Source: Kibdelosporangium sp. MJ126-NF4
Lineage (GTDB): Bacteria > Actinomycetota > Actinomycetes > Mycobacteriales > Pseudonocardiaceae
Direction of reading: 5' to 3'
Length of the DNA: 64,000 nucleotides
NCBI RefSeq assembly: GCF_000826545.1
Contig: NZ_CDME01000002.1
Location: 1,054,001-1,118,000 of the forward strand
Shown: piece by piece, positions 54,737 through 63,046 of the stretch
Layout of the letters: every line of letters starts with the position of its first letter
Numbering within the stretch: position 1 is the first letter of the stretch
Translations under genes and position numbers: made by a program
The notes under the pieces: generated by a model
What the model was told of the DNA's origin: nothing
Databases searched by the model: none
The model's input: only the letters and a program-made list of their open reading frames with translations

Positions 54737-56263
54737 ATGATTCCGGTGCGGACCGACGTGATCGTGGTGGGTGGCGGCCCCACGGGGCTGATGGTGGCCA
54801 ACGAGCTTGCGCTGGCTGGGATTGGTGTGGTCGTTCTGGAACGGCTCGCCGAGCGCAGCGGCCAGTCGAAGGCGCTGAACCTGCAACCTCGCACGGCCGA
54901 GATGTTCGACTTGCGCGGGTTGATGGAGCCCCTGCGGCACTCTGTGCACGGCACGTGGGGGAGTGGGCATTTCGGTGGGCGTCCATTGAGCCTCGCGGGG
55001 TGGCGAACCCGACATCCGTATCAGGTGAACATTCCTCAGGCAGGGGTGGAACAAGCACTGGAAGAACGGCTCGCCGAGCAGGGCGTGCACGTGTCGCGTG
55101 GGCACGAACTCATCGAATTCACCCACCAGGACACGGGCGTGACGGCCACCGTGCGGAGCCCGACGGGCGTGCGTCGGCTGCGGGCCAGCTATCTGGTCGG
55201 CTGTGACGGCGGCCGCAGCACAGTCCGCAAGCAGCTCGGTGTCGCGTTTCCCGGCACGGACGCCAGCCGATTCGCCATCGCGGCCGACGTCGTCCTCGGC
55301 ACCGTGCCGGACACCGTGCCCACACGGCTGCGGTCGGTGCGCGACGCGATCGCCACCGACAAGGACGGGCGACGCGGATCGGGCGGGCTGATCCCGCTGG
55401 GGAGGCCGGGCTACTACCGGCTGGGCTTCAGCGACCCGGACGCCCGGCGGCAGGACCAGACCGAGCCCGTGTCGACGGCCGAGGTGACAGCCGCGGCCCG
55501 GCGGCTTTACGGAGACGACCTGGTGATCGCCGAGGTCCGCTGGGCGTCCCGGTTCACCAACGCCACCCGGCAGGTCGAGCGGTATCGAGTCGACCGGGTG
55601 CTGCTGGCAGGCGATGCCGCGCACATCCACTACCCGGCCGGCGGGCAGGGCCTGAGCCTGGGGATACAGGACGCGATGAACCTCGGCTGGAAGCTCGCCG
55701 CCGAAGTGCGCGGCCAGGCCCCGGCGGGCCTGCTGGACACCTACCACGCCGAACGGCACCCAGTGGGGGCGCGAGTGCTGGCCAACACCAGGGCGCAAAC
55801 CCTGCCGCCCCAACCGGATCCGGAAACACTGGCGATGCACGGCCTGATCACCCAGCTGGCCGAGCTGCCCGAGGCCAACCGGTACCTGGCCGGGATGGTG
55901 TCCGGATTGGACATTCGATACCCGATGGACGGGCCGGGACACCCGTTGCTGGGCAGCAGACTGCCCGACGCCGAACTGGACGTCGATGGGCGGTCCCGCT
56001 GGGCCAGCGACCTGTTCCACACCGGTAGGGGAGTGCTGCTCAGCACCGATTCCCGGTATCCGGTGGCCGCGAAGCCGTGGGCCGACCGGGTCGTGACAGC
56101 AACTGTGCCGAAACTTCCCGACCTGGCGGCCGATGCTGTGCTGGTTCGCCCGGACGGCTACGTCTGTTGGATCGGTGCGTCCGGTGATCCGGTCGACAAC
56201 ATCGTCCGGCTGGACAGCGCGCTGGGTGACTGGTTCGGCCGCGCGGCGGGCATCGGGACGTAA
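54737..56263 (+). CDS. FAD-dependent monooxygenase, rifampicin monooxygenase-like
   Basis: Class A flavin hydroxylase of about 508 residues. VIVVGGGPTGLMVANELA is the dinucleotide fold near residue 7, VGCDGGRSTVRK the DG motif and VLLAGDAAHIHYPAGGQGLSLGIQDAMNLGWKL the GD motif. The C-terminal thioredoxin-like end (VLVRPDGYVCWIG) is as in PheA/TfdB-type enzymes; as I remember them, the ends and the YHAERHPVGARVL region also resemble Rox enzymes that inactivate rifamycins. Biosynthetic polyketide hydroxylase is the alternative. ATG 54737 or GTG 54728 may start it. MMPL and Eis-like neighbours fit a resistance role. Confidence 0.85.
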   Translation: MIPVRTDVIVVGGGPTGLMVANELALAGIGVVVLERLAERSGQSKALNLQPRTAEMFDLRGLMEPLRHSVHGTWGSGHFGGRPLSLAGWRTRHPYQVNIPQAGVEQALEERLAEQGVHVSRGHELIEFTHQDTGVTATVRSPTGVRRLRASYLVGCDGGRSTVRKQLGVAFPGTDASRFAIAADVVLGTVPDTVPTRLRSVRDAIATDKDGRRGSGGLIPLGRPGYYRLGFSDPDARRQDQTEPVSTAEVTAAARRLYGDDLVIAEVRWASRFTNATRQVERYRVDRVLLAGDAAHIHYPAGGQGLSLGIQDAMNLGWKLAAEVRGQAPAGLLDTYHAERHPVGARVLANTRAQTLPPQPDPETLAMHGLITQLAELPEANRYLAGMVSGLDIRYPMDGPGHPLLGSRLPDAELDVDGRSRWASDLFHTGRGVLLSTDSRYPVAAKPWADRVVTATVPKLPDLAADAVLVRPDGYVCWIGASGDPVDNIVRLDSALGDWFGRAAGIGT

Positions 56264-56350
56264 TTCACTTGATCTTGGTGCGGGTCCACGCTGCACTGCA
56301 GCAGGGCACCTCGGGGCGCGGTGCCGGTAGCCAAGGAGGCAGCGGCAGCG

Positions 56351-57562
56351 ATGGAGATCCGTTCCACGACCGACCAGGACTTCGACGTCTTCGTCACCAC
56401 CATGTACACCTCGTTCGGGCGTTTCCCGGAAACCCCGAACGAGGACGGCGGCGGAATGCGGTGGGCGGCGCTTGAAATGGACCGCAGCCTGCTCGCCCTG
56501 GCGGCGGACGGTCGGCCCGTCGGCACCGCCGCCGCGTACACCTTCGAGCTCACCTTGCCCGGTCCGAGCGTCGTCCCGGTTGCCGGGGTGACCGCCGTCG
56601 GCGTCGTGCCTTCGCACCGACGGCAAGGTGTGCTCAGCGCGATGATGCGGCACCAGCTCACTGAGTTGCGGTCCCGAGGGGAGTTCGTCTCCGTGCTGCT
56701 GGCCTCCGAGGCCCTGATCTACCGCAGGTTCGGCTACGGACCGGCGACCTACACCCAGCAGCTGACGGTGCCGCGTCACGAGGCCGCCTTCGCCGCGCCC
56801 CGGGGGCACGGCACAGCGGCGACCGGCTCGATCGAGCTGCTGCGCCGCGGCGAGTGCGGTGAGGTGCTCGAACAGGTCTACGACCGGTACCGCCGCGCGC
56901 AACCGGGCGCGCTGTCCCGGCCACACCGCTGGTGGGCCCTGGGCGCGGGACAGTCCCCGGTGTCCTCGGCGCCGCGCTACGTCGCCGTGCACCGCGACAC
57001 CGACGGCGTACCGGACGGGTATGCCAGCTACTCGCTCACCGACACCACCATGACAGTCGACGAGACCATCGCCACCGACCACACCGTCTTCACGGCCCTG
57101 GCCCGGTTCGCGCTCGGCCACGACCTGATCACGGAGGTCGTGTTCAAGCACTTCCCGTTCGAGCATCCCCTGCGCTGGCAGCTCGCGGACTTCCGTGCCG
57201 GTCAGGTGAGCCACGCCTCTGACTGGCTCTGGGTGCGGCTGCTGGACGTCCCGCGCGCGTTGACCTCGCGCGGCTGGCTCACCGAGGGCGAGCTCGTCCT
57301 GGACGTCGACGACCCGTTCCTCGGCGAGCACGGCCGTTACCTGCTGACCGTGCGGGACGGCAAGGCTGACTGCGTCCCGACCGACCGGGAGCCCGATCTG
57401 TCGCTGGACGTGAGCGACCTGGGCTCGATCTACCTCGGCGGCACCACCCCGAGCACACTCGTGCGCGCCGGACACATCCGGGCCCACCACCCGCGCGCGT
57501 CCACCGTCGCTGACGCTCTCTTCCGCGCAGAACGCACTCCGCAGTGCCTGCACTGGTTCTGA
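56351..57562 (+). CDS. Eis-like GNAT acetyltransferase
   Basis: Cytoplasmic enzyme of about 403 residues, the usual Eis length. Two GNAT-like halves are seen, the first with AVGVVPSHRRQGVLSAMM (acetyl-CoA loop, near residue 90), then an SCP2-like end. The protein ends in Phe, as does mycobacterial Eis, whose terminal carboxylate serves in catalysis. Eis enzymes acetylate aminoglycosides and other amines at several sites. ATG 56351 is preferred although AAGGAGG lies 12 nt away; a GTG at 56321 precedes it. It follows the monooxygenase on the same strand. Confidence 0.85.
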   Translation: MEIRSTTDQDFDVFVTTMYTSFGRFPETPNEDGGGMRWAALEMDRSLLALAADGRPVGTAAAYTFELTLPGPSVVPVAGVTAVGVVPSHRRQGVLSAMMRHQLTELRSRGEFVSVLLASEALIYRRFGYGPATYTQQLTVPRHEAAFAAPRGHGTAATGSIELLRRGECGEVLEQVYDRYRRAQPGALSRPHRWWALGAGQSPVSSAPRYVAVHRDTDGVPDGYASYSLTDTTMTVDETIATDHTVFTALARFALGHDLITEVVFKHFPFEHPLRWQLADFRAGQVSHASDWLWVRLLDVPRALTSRGWLTEGELVLDVDDPFLGEHGRYLLTVRDGKADCVPTDREPDLSLDVSDLGSIYLGGTTPSTLVRAGHIRAHHPRASTVADALFRAERTPQCLHWF

Positions 57563-57608
57563 CCGAACTTCGTGCCCAGGCAGCCCACAGTCACCCAACT
57601 TCGTCCAG

Positions 57609-57646
57609 GACTACGGTCACGATAAGTTCCATCATGACGTAAATAG
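57609..57646 (+). repeat. 38-nt intergenic element, copy D
   Basis: Starts GACTACGGTC and ends TGACGTAAATAG, the most diverged copy, in the convergent gap between the Eis-like and hexosaminidase genes. Confidence 0.55.
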
Positions 57647-57655
57647 GAGAGTGGC

Positions 57656-59086
57656 TCAGACGGTCCAGGGGACCTGAGTGGACGGGTAGAACCCGATGCC
57701 CATGGCGCGCCAGTGTGGTGCGTGGGTCGCCAGGCGGCGCCGGAAGTCCTCCCAGTCGTGGGTGCGGCGTGGGGACCAGCCGAGTTCGGCGATCGCGGGC
57801 AGCCGGGGGAAGGCCATGTGGTCGATGTCGTCGCGGCCGCGCAGGTGTTCCGACCACAGTGGACCTTCGACGCCGATCACGGCCTGTTCGGGCACGCCGT
57901 CGAGGTAGGTGCCGGGATCCCAGTCGTAGACGTCCCGGACGTCGAGGTAGCCCGCCCACTTGAAGCCGATGGGGGAGTCGGGGGTGTACTTCATGTCGAG
58001 GTAGACCTTGTTGGCGGGGGAGAGGAGGATCTGGTGGCCGCGGGCGGCCGCCTCGGCGATGCGGGGATCGTCGTCGGTCTTGTGCCAGAACTGGGCGACG
58101 GTGCCCGCACGCGGGTCGGCGCGCAGGATCTCGTGCCAGCCGATGGCTTGTTTTCCGTTGCGGTGCACGCAGTTCAGTGCTCGCTGGACGAACTCGACGT
58201 AGCCTTCTTCGGGTGTGGCATGGGTTTCGTCGGTACCGATGTGCAGGTACCGGCCGGGGGTGATGGCGGCCAGTTCGGTGAGCACGTCGTCGGCGAACTG
58301 GTAGGTGAGCTCCCTGTCGGTGCACAGTGAACTGAATCCGGTCGCGGTTCCGCTGCGGGTGAACGGTTCCGGTGGCACGCCGTCGCAGCTGAGTTCCGGG
58401 TAGGCGACCAGTGCGGCGTTGGTGTGCCCGGGGATGTCGATCTCGGGGATGACGGTGACGTGTCGGGACGCGGCGTACGCGACGATGTCCTGGAACTCCC
58501 GCTGGGTGTAGAAACCGCCGGGCCCGCCGCCGATCTGGGTCGCGCCGCCGACCGTGGCGAGCTTGGGCCAGCTGGTGATCTCCAGCCGCCAGCCCTGGTC
58601 GTCGGTCAGGTGCAGGTGCAGGACGTTGATCTTGTAGAGGGCGATCTGGTCGATGAACCGCTTGACCTCGTCGACGGTGAAGAAGTGCCGTGCCACGTCC
58701 AGCATCGCGCCCCGGTGCGCGAACCGCGGGTAGTCCAGGATCTCGCCGCCGTCGACGTGTCTCGGCCCGTCGACGGGCAGCAGTTGGCGCAGGGTTTGGG
58801 TCGCGGCGAACAGTCCCGCCTCGGTGTTGGCCACCAGGGCGATGCCGGTGTCGCTGACCGTCAACTGGTAGCCGCTGTCGCCGATCCGGGCGTCCGCGCC
58901 GTGGAGTGACAGGGAGATCTCGCCTGTCGTGCCAGTGGCCAGCCCGAGCGTCCCGGCGAGGTACTGCCCGACGGCCGCGGCGCCGCCGCCAAGGCCGATC
59001 GTGGTCTCGGGGGTGATCAGAAAGCCCTGTTCGGAGGGCCGGACCTGGACGGGGGCGGGGACAACACACGCGATTCGGGGACTCAT
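57656..59086 (-). CDS. Beta-N-acetylhexosaminidase, GH20
   Basis: Glycosidase of 476 residues that removes terminal GlcNAc or GalNAc. The N-terminal GH20b domain is followed by the barrel beginning RFAHRGAMLDVARHFF, with KINVLHLHLTDDQGW. The catalytic pair is Asp286-Glu287 in HIGTDETH. There is no signal peptide, so it should act inside the cell on imported chitobiose or similar. The ATG at 59086 has no ribosome site but TAGAAC lies 6 nt upstream, suggesting a leaderless message. Element B of the repeat lies about 55 bp upstream. Confidence 0.93.
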   Translation of the reverse strand: MSPRIACVVPAPVQVRPSEQGFLITPETTIGLGGGAAAVGQYLAGTLGLATGTTGEISLSLHGADARIGDSGYQLTVSDTGIALVANTEAGLFAATQTLRQLLPVDGPRHVDGGEILDYPRFAHRGAMLDVARHFFTVDEVKRFIDQIALYKINVLHLHLTDDQGWRLEITSWPKLATVGGATQIGGGPGGFYTQREFQDIVAYAASRHVTVIPEIDIPGHTNAALVAYPELSCDGVPPEPFTRSGTATGFSSLCTDRELTYQFADDVLTELAAITPGRYLHIGTDETHATPEEGYVEFVQRALNCVHRNGKQAIGWHEILRADPRAGTVAQFWHKTDDDPRIAEAAARGHQILLSPANKVYLDMKYTPDSPIGFKWAGYLDVRDVYDWDPGTYLDGVPEQAVIGVEGPLWSEHLRGRDDIDHMAFPRLPAIAELGWSPRRTHDWEDFRRRLATHAPHWRAMGIGFYPSTQVPWTV

Positions 59087-59140
59087 GCATCGGTTCTAGC
59101 AACCGGGTGCACACAGACCCTGCACGCACACTCGTTCCAC

Positions 59141-59177
59141 TACTACGGACCTAGTGACCATCATCGTGACGAAATAC
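59141..59177 (+). repeat. 38-nt intergenic element, copy B
   Basis: Starts TACTACGGAC, ends TGACGAAATAC (one A shorter than copies A and C). It lies between the hexosaminidase start and the tetR stop. Confidence 0.7.
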
Positions 59178-59210
59178 CACACAAAAGCAACGGAGCGCGC
59201 GACTGATCGG

Positions 59211-59804
59211 TTATCGGGTTGGTTCGATGCCGAGTGCGAGGTGGAGCTGGCGTGCCCACCAGTGGACCTGGGCGGTCGAGTCGGTCTCGGGGAGGCCTGC
59301 GCTGCGCCGGAAGTCGTTGCCGTAGCGGGCTTCCACGGCCATCGCCTGGTGGAGCGCGGCGATGGCGAGCCGGGTGTCGGACAGGGAGCTGCCGGTGGGG
59401 CGGAGCTGGTGGAGTGCGTCGACGACAGGGTTGAGCATGCCGCTGCCGGGATCGCGCCAGCCCGCCGCGTGCAGTGCCATCGCGAGTTCGCCGTAGCCGC
59501 GTCGGTACAGGCTTTCGAGGGATTCCACGAGTGCGAGCAGGTCTGGGCCGCGTTCCAGCCAGCTTGTGAGGACGTCCTGGAGTGCGTCACGGAGTTGGCG
59601 GCCGCCGTGTCGCAGGAGTTCGGTGAGGAGCTTGTCCCGGTTGCCGAAGTGATGGGTGACTCCGGCGTCGGTCATGCCGACGCGCGCGGCCACCGCGCGG
59701 ACCTGGACCGCGGCGACGCCTCCCTCGGCGAGCAGGGTCGCCGAGGCGTCGAGGATGGCTCGGCGGGCCTCGTCGGGGGATCTGCGCACTCGGGGGGCGG
59801 TCAC
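59211..59804 (-). CDS. TetR family transcriptional regulator
   Basis: Regulator of 197 residues. The HTH is VQVRAVAARVGMTDAGVTHHFGNRDKLLTELL near residues 35-65. The C-terminal ligand domain has no recognised subfamily. The gene is divergent from an alpha/beta hydrolase, and the 73-bp space contains two matching palindromes, so it probably represses both genes. Ligand unknown, perhaps a substrate of the hydrolase. Confidence 0.92.
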   Translation of the reverse strand: MTAPRVRRSPDEARRAILDASATLLAEGGVAAVQVRAVAARVGMTDAGVTHHFGNRDKLLTELLRHGGRQLRDALQDVLTSWLERGPDLLALVESLESLYRRGYGELAMALHAAGWRDPGSGMLNPVVDALHQLRPTGSSLSDTRLAIAALHQAMAVEARYGNDFRRSAGLPETDSTAQVHWWARQLHLALGIEPTR

Positions 59805-59815
59805 TGGCCGATCGT

Positions 59816-59833
59816 ACCTTGACTGGCCAAGGT
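59816..59833. promoter_or_regulatory. TetR operator 1
   Basis: ACCTTGACTGGCCAAGGT, with arms ACCTTG/CAAGGT. Twelve bases before the tetR start and 27 bp, centre to centre, from operator 2. Confidence 0.75.
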
Positions 59834-59841
59834 CTGCGACT

Positions 59842-59861
59842 TACCTTGAGGCATCAAGGTA
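59842..59861. promoter_or_regulatory. TetR operator 2
   Basis: TACCTTGAGGCATCAAGGTA, a perfect palindrome with 8-nt arms and a 4-nt centre, overlapping a TAGAAT -10 box at 59860-59865 of the hydrolase gene. Confidence 0.8.
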
Positions 59862-59877
59862 GAATGGGGGAGGGACA

Positions 59878-60570
59878 ATGGTCGACGTTTCGCTGGAGTT
59901 GGGGGATGTCACCCTGCGGGCCACGGTGACCGGGGCGGGGCCGACGGTGGTGCTGCTGCACGCCGGGGGTGAGCATCGCGGGGTCTGGGCGCCGGTCGCG
60001 GCCCGGATCGCCGAGCACGGGTTGCGGACGGTGGCCGTGGATCTGCGCGGCCATGGGGCCAGTTCCGGGACTGCGGCGAGGCTTCGTGACATCGCTGGTG
60101 ACGTGACCGAGGTGGTGGTGGGGGAGCGGGCGCCGGTTGTCGTGGTGGGCGCGTCTCTCGGTGGGTTCGCGGCCATCGCTGCTCTCGCGGAGCCGTTTGT
60201 GGCGGAGCGGGTGGCCGGTCTGGTGCTCGTGGACGTTGTTCCTGACCCTGATCCCGAGCGGGTTCGCTCCTGGTTGGCCGAGCGTGGGCTGCGTGATCAG
60301 TACGCCGAGCTCACGGAGGACATCCTCGGGCAGGGGAGCGAGTTGCTCTCGGTGGCCGCGCGGCTGGACATGCCGATCCTGTTGGTGCGTGGGGGAGCGG
60401 AGTCTCCACTGAGCGACGACGAGGCAGATCGTCTCTGCATGGTCAACCCTCGGGTCACCGTTGCCGGTGTGTCCGGTGCTGGCCATCTGGTGGCTCGTGA
60501 CGCCCCGGCTGAGCTGGCGCGGGTCTTGTCAACGCACGCCGCCGGGTGGCTGGGCATCATCCCGGACTAG
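59878..60570 (+). CDS. Alpha/beta hydrolase
   Basis: Soluble hydrolase of 230 residues. The nucleophile elbow is VVGASLGGFAAI, with Ser near residue 92; the oxyanion motif LHAGGEHRGVW is near 28, and the acid and His lie in LLVRGGAESPLSD and GAGHLVARD. GGGGGAGGGACA precedes the ATG. Divergent from and probably repressed by the TetR protein. The reaction is unknown; esterase, lactonase or epoxide hydrolase activity are all possible in this family. Confidence 0.88.
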   Translation: MVDVSLELGDVTLRATVTGAGPTVVLLHAGGEHRGVWAPVAARIAEHGLRTVAVDLRGHGASSGTAARLRDIAGDVTEVVVGERAPVVVVGASLGGFAAIAALAEPFVAERVAGLVLVDVVPDPDPERVRSWLAERGLRDQYAELTEDILGQGSELLSVAARLDMPILLVRGGAESPLSDDEADRLCMVNPRVTVAGVSGAGHLVARDAPAELARVLSTHAAGWLGIIPD

Positions 60571-60576
60571 TTCCTA

Positions 60577-60614
60577 TACTACGAACTTTGTTGGATTCAT
60601 CATGACGAAAATAC
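60577..60614 (+). repeat. 38-nt intergenic element, copy C
   Basis: Starts TACTACGAAC, ends TGACGAAAATAC, six bases after the hydrolase stop. A long hairpin follows 15 nt later. Confidence 0.7.
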
Positions 60615-60629
60615 AGACAACAGAACCTG

Positions 60630-60677
60630 CACATACAGGGAACGCCGTGAGTCTGTTTCAGGCGTTCTCTGTATGTG
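60630..60677. terminator. Long hairpin between hydrolase and araC genes
   Basis: CACATACAGGGAACGCC pairs with GGCGTTCTCTGTATGTG over 17 positions (one wobble) around a 14-nt loop. It overlaps the last codons of the convergent regulator and probably terminates both transcripts. Confidence 0.8.
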
Positions 60678-61621
60678 GGGCAAGTGTTTCAGTCGGTGCG
60701 CGGTCCGCGCGGTATGCGCTGGGGCTCACTCCGCGGACTCGTTTGAACGCTGAGCTGAAGGCGAACCCGTCCGCGTAGCCGACCCGGCTCGCCACCGCTG
60801 CGACCGGGGCGCTCTCGCGGCGCAGCAGGTCCGCGGCCAGGGTCATGCGCCAGTCGGTCAGGTAGGCCAGCGGGGGCTCGCCGACGAGTTCGGTGAACCG
60901 GCGGGCGAAGGCGGATCTGGACACGTTGGCGACCGAGGCCAGGGAGTCCGCTGTCCACGGCCCGCCGGGGTCGGTGTGCATGGCGCGCAGCACCGGCCCG
61001 ATCACCGGATCGCCGAGCGCGCGGTACCAGGCGGGCGGGTCGGACTCCGCCCGGTCGAACCAGGCCCGCAGAGTGCACACCAGCAGCAGGTCCAGCAGTC
61101 GGTCGAGGACGACCTGTTGTCCGGGCTGCTCGGGGCACGTCTCGGGGACGATCAGTTCCAGTTGCATGCACGGCACTTCGTGTCCGGGTACCACCAGCAC
61201 CGGGGGCAGGGCGTTGAGCAAGCCTGCGGCCCACGTCCCCGGGCGCGGTGTACGAGCCGACCACGAGGTTGGCCGTGTCTTCGCGCCACGGGGACAGGTC
61301 GGGCGCTGGGGATTGGGCCGGATCCGTCACCGGGGCGGGATCGCATTCGATGTCGCAGCGCACGGTGAGTTGCGGTGGCCTGTCGGGTTCGTCGGCGACC
61401 ACAAACGAGTCCGGGCCGCGGACCACCGCCACATTGCCGACGGGCAGCCGCACGGGCGGGCCGTCGGCGGGGATCAGCCAGCCGGAGCCGGTGACCATGG
61501 TGCAGAGGGTGAGTTCGGCTGGGTGGATGTAGCGCAGTGACCAGGGCGGGGTCAGGACCGAACGGCTGAGCAGCGCGCTGTTCGCGCGGACGCCACGGAC
61601 CAGGTCGGCGAAGGGATCCAC
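60658..61621 (-). pseudogene. AraC family regulator with cupin N-domain, single-base frameshift
   Basis: The N-terminal half from GTG 61621 is a cupin-6-like sensor (VDPFADLVRGVRANSAL, YIHPAELTLCTMVTGSGWLIP, VAVVRGPDSFVVADEP). The C-terminal half, in another frame, carries LLNALPPVLVVPGHEV and two AraC helix-turn-helices (SLASVANVSRSAFARRFTEL, VAAVASRVGYADGFAFSSAFKRVRG). The halves join if one G is removed from the G4 run at 61237-61240 (CCCC on the plus strand), giving exactly 320 residues. A TACCCT box lies 7 nt before the GTG. It is divergent from the NmrA-like gene. Real inactivation or an assembly error cannot be told apart. Confidence 0.85.
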
Positions 61622-61703
61622 TCTCGCAAGGGTAGACGAATGGACAGGTAATTGAGTGAATCGATAATGGATTGTCTCGTTGTGGGCGGGTTGACTGCTG
61701 TGC

Positions 61704-62510
61704 ATGACAACAACGACTGTGGTTCTGGGGGCCACCGGCAAGACCGGGAGCCTGGTGGTGGCGGGGGTGCGGGCGGCCGGGCACCGGGTGCGTGCCGCTT
61801 CGCGGTCCGGTGTGGTGCGTTTCGACTGGTTCGATGAGTCCACATGGGACGCTGTGGTGACGGGTGCCGACGCGGCGTATCTGCTGGTCCCCGAGGAGGC
61901 GCTGCTCGTGGCTCCCCGGTTCGTGTCGTTCGCGGTGGAGCGTGGCGTGCGTCGTCTGGTGACGTTGACCGGTACTGGCGTCGAGGAACTGGGCGAGAAG
62001 GATTTCCTGGACATGGAGGTGGCGGTGCGCGACTCGGGTGCGCAGTGGACGGTGTTGCGGCCGGGCTGGTTCAACCAGAACTTCGACCGTGGCGTGTTCC
62101 GCGATGCCCTGCTTTCCGGCGATCTGCGGCTGCCCGCCGGGGACGGGCGGACACCGTTCATCGATGTCGCCGACATCGCCGCGGTGGCGGTGGCGGCGCT
62201 GACCGAGGATCGGCACCACGGGCGGACCTATGAACTCACCGGCCCGCGGGCGCTGAGTTTCGGCGAAGCCGTGGCGACCATCGCGCGGGTGTCCGGTCGG
62301 GCGCTGACCTACACCGACATCCCGGAAGAGGATTATGTCGCCGCGCAGCAGGCCGCCGGTGCGAGCCCGGACCAGGCGAAACTGGCGGGCATGGTGCTCG
62401 GGCAGGTCCGCAGAGGGGAGGCTGAGGCAGTGAGCGACGCTGTGTCGGACGTGCTCGGTCGCCCCGCCGTGGATTTCGCCGACTACGCGGCGGTGGCGTG
62501 GAAACCCTGA
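61704..62510 (+). CDS. NmrA-like NAD(P)-binding protein
   Basis: Atypical short-chain dehydrogenase of 268 residues. VVLGATGKTGSLVVAGV is the nucleotide loop near residue 6, with VRAASRSG, LTGTGVEE and LRPGWFNQNF as further landmarks, and PFIDVADIAAVAVAAL near 155. Such proteins reduce quinones or act as redox sensors. The start lacks a clear ribosome site. It is divergent from the frameshifted AraC gene, a pairing common in actinobacteria. Confidence 0.88.
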   Translation: MTTTTVVLGATGKTGSLVVAGVRAAGHRVRAASRSGVVRFDWFDESTWDAVVTGADAAYLLVPEEALLVAPRFVSFAVERGVRRLVTLTGTGVEELGEKDFLDMEVAVRDSGAQWTVLRPGWFNQNFDRGVFRDALLSGDLRLPAGDGRTPFIDVADIAAVAVAALTEDRHHGRTYELTGPRALSFGEAVATIARVSGRALTYTDIPEEDYVAAQQAAGASPDQAKLAGMVLGQVRRGEAEAVSDAVSDVLGRPAVDFADYAAVAWKP

Positions 62511-62555
62511 CCCGGCCGCGGGTGCTGCTGGTCTGCCCGGTGTGCGTGATCGGTC

Positions 62556-62999
62556 TCAGTGTGTGCGGACGGGGGAGGTCGCTTCGCGGATGGCGGCGGT
62601 GTCCCAGTAGAACGGGCGGACCTCGGTGATCTGTCCGTTGTGGACGGTGATGGTCTGCAGGATCGGGAAGTGCAGGTGCAGGCCGGTGGTGCGGGCCTGT
62701 GCGTGTACGTGGGTCAGTACGACCAGTGGGGTGGTGGTGGTCAGGAAGGTCTGGTCGAGCATGTCGAAGGCTTGCCAGGTTTCGGCCATGGTGTGGAAGA
62801 ACTGTTCCATGCCGTCGTGGCCGCGCCAGGTTCCGCCGTAGGGGAGGTTGGCGGCCTGGTGCAGCACGACGTGTGGGGAGAAGTACGGGGCGAGCGTCGC
62901 GAAGGACGCTCGCCCCGGGCCGCCTGCGGCGAGGTAGTCCGCCTCGGCTGCGTACATGCCGGTGAGGACGGACAGGGGGTCGGTGGTCATGACTGTCAT
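62556..62999 (-). CDS. NTF2/SnoaL-like protein
   Basis: Protein of about 147 residues. GRASFATLAPYFSPHVVLHQAANLPYGGTWRGHDGMEQFFHTMAETW is the canonical SnoaL-like opening; LTHVHAQARTTG and ITEVRPFYWDT complete the barrel. Relatives include polyketide cyclases and ketosteroid isomerases. ATG 62999 or 62990 may start it; both lie within a palindrome CATGACTGTCATG. It is 47 bp downstream of the merR gene on the same strand, so probably co-transcribed. Confidence 0.78.
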   Translation of the reverse strand: MTVMTTDPLSVLTGMYAAEADYLAAGGPGRASFATLAPYFSPHVVLHQAANLPYGGTWRGHDGMEQFFHTMAETWQAFDMLDQTFLTTTTPLVVLTHVHAQARTTGLHLHFPILQTITVHNGQITEVRPFYWDTAAIREATSPVRTH

Positions 63000-63046
63000 G
63001 GTGGAGTGTCGTGACCACTGCGGGCTGGCGGTATTCCGCCTTGGCG

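Noticed and set aside
54698..57598. Antisense frame of 966 codons over monooxygenase and Eis-like genes
   Set aside because: Spans two well supported sense genes and their gap; product shows no motif.
59141..59177. DasR site within element B upstream of the hexosaminidase
   Set aside because: The middle resembles half of a dre site only, and the other three copies of the element do not share it.
62988..63000. Palindrome CATGACTGTCATG over the NTF2-like start
   Set aside because: Short, includes two ATG codons, and may be chance; no second copy was seen.
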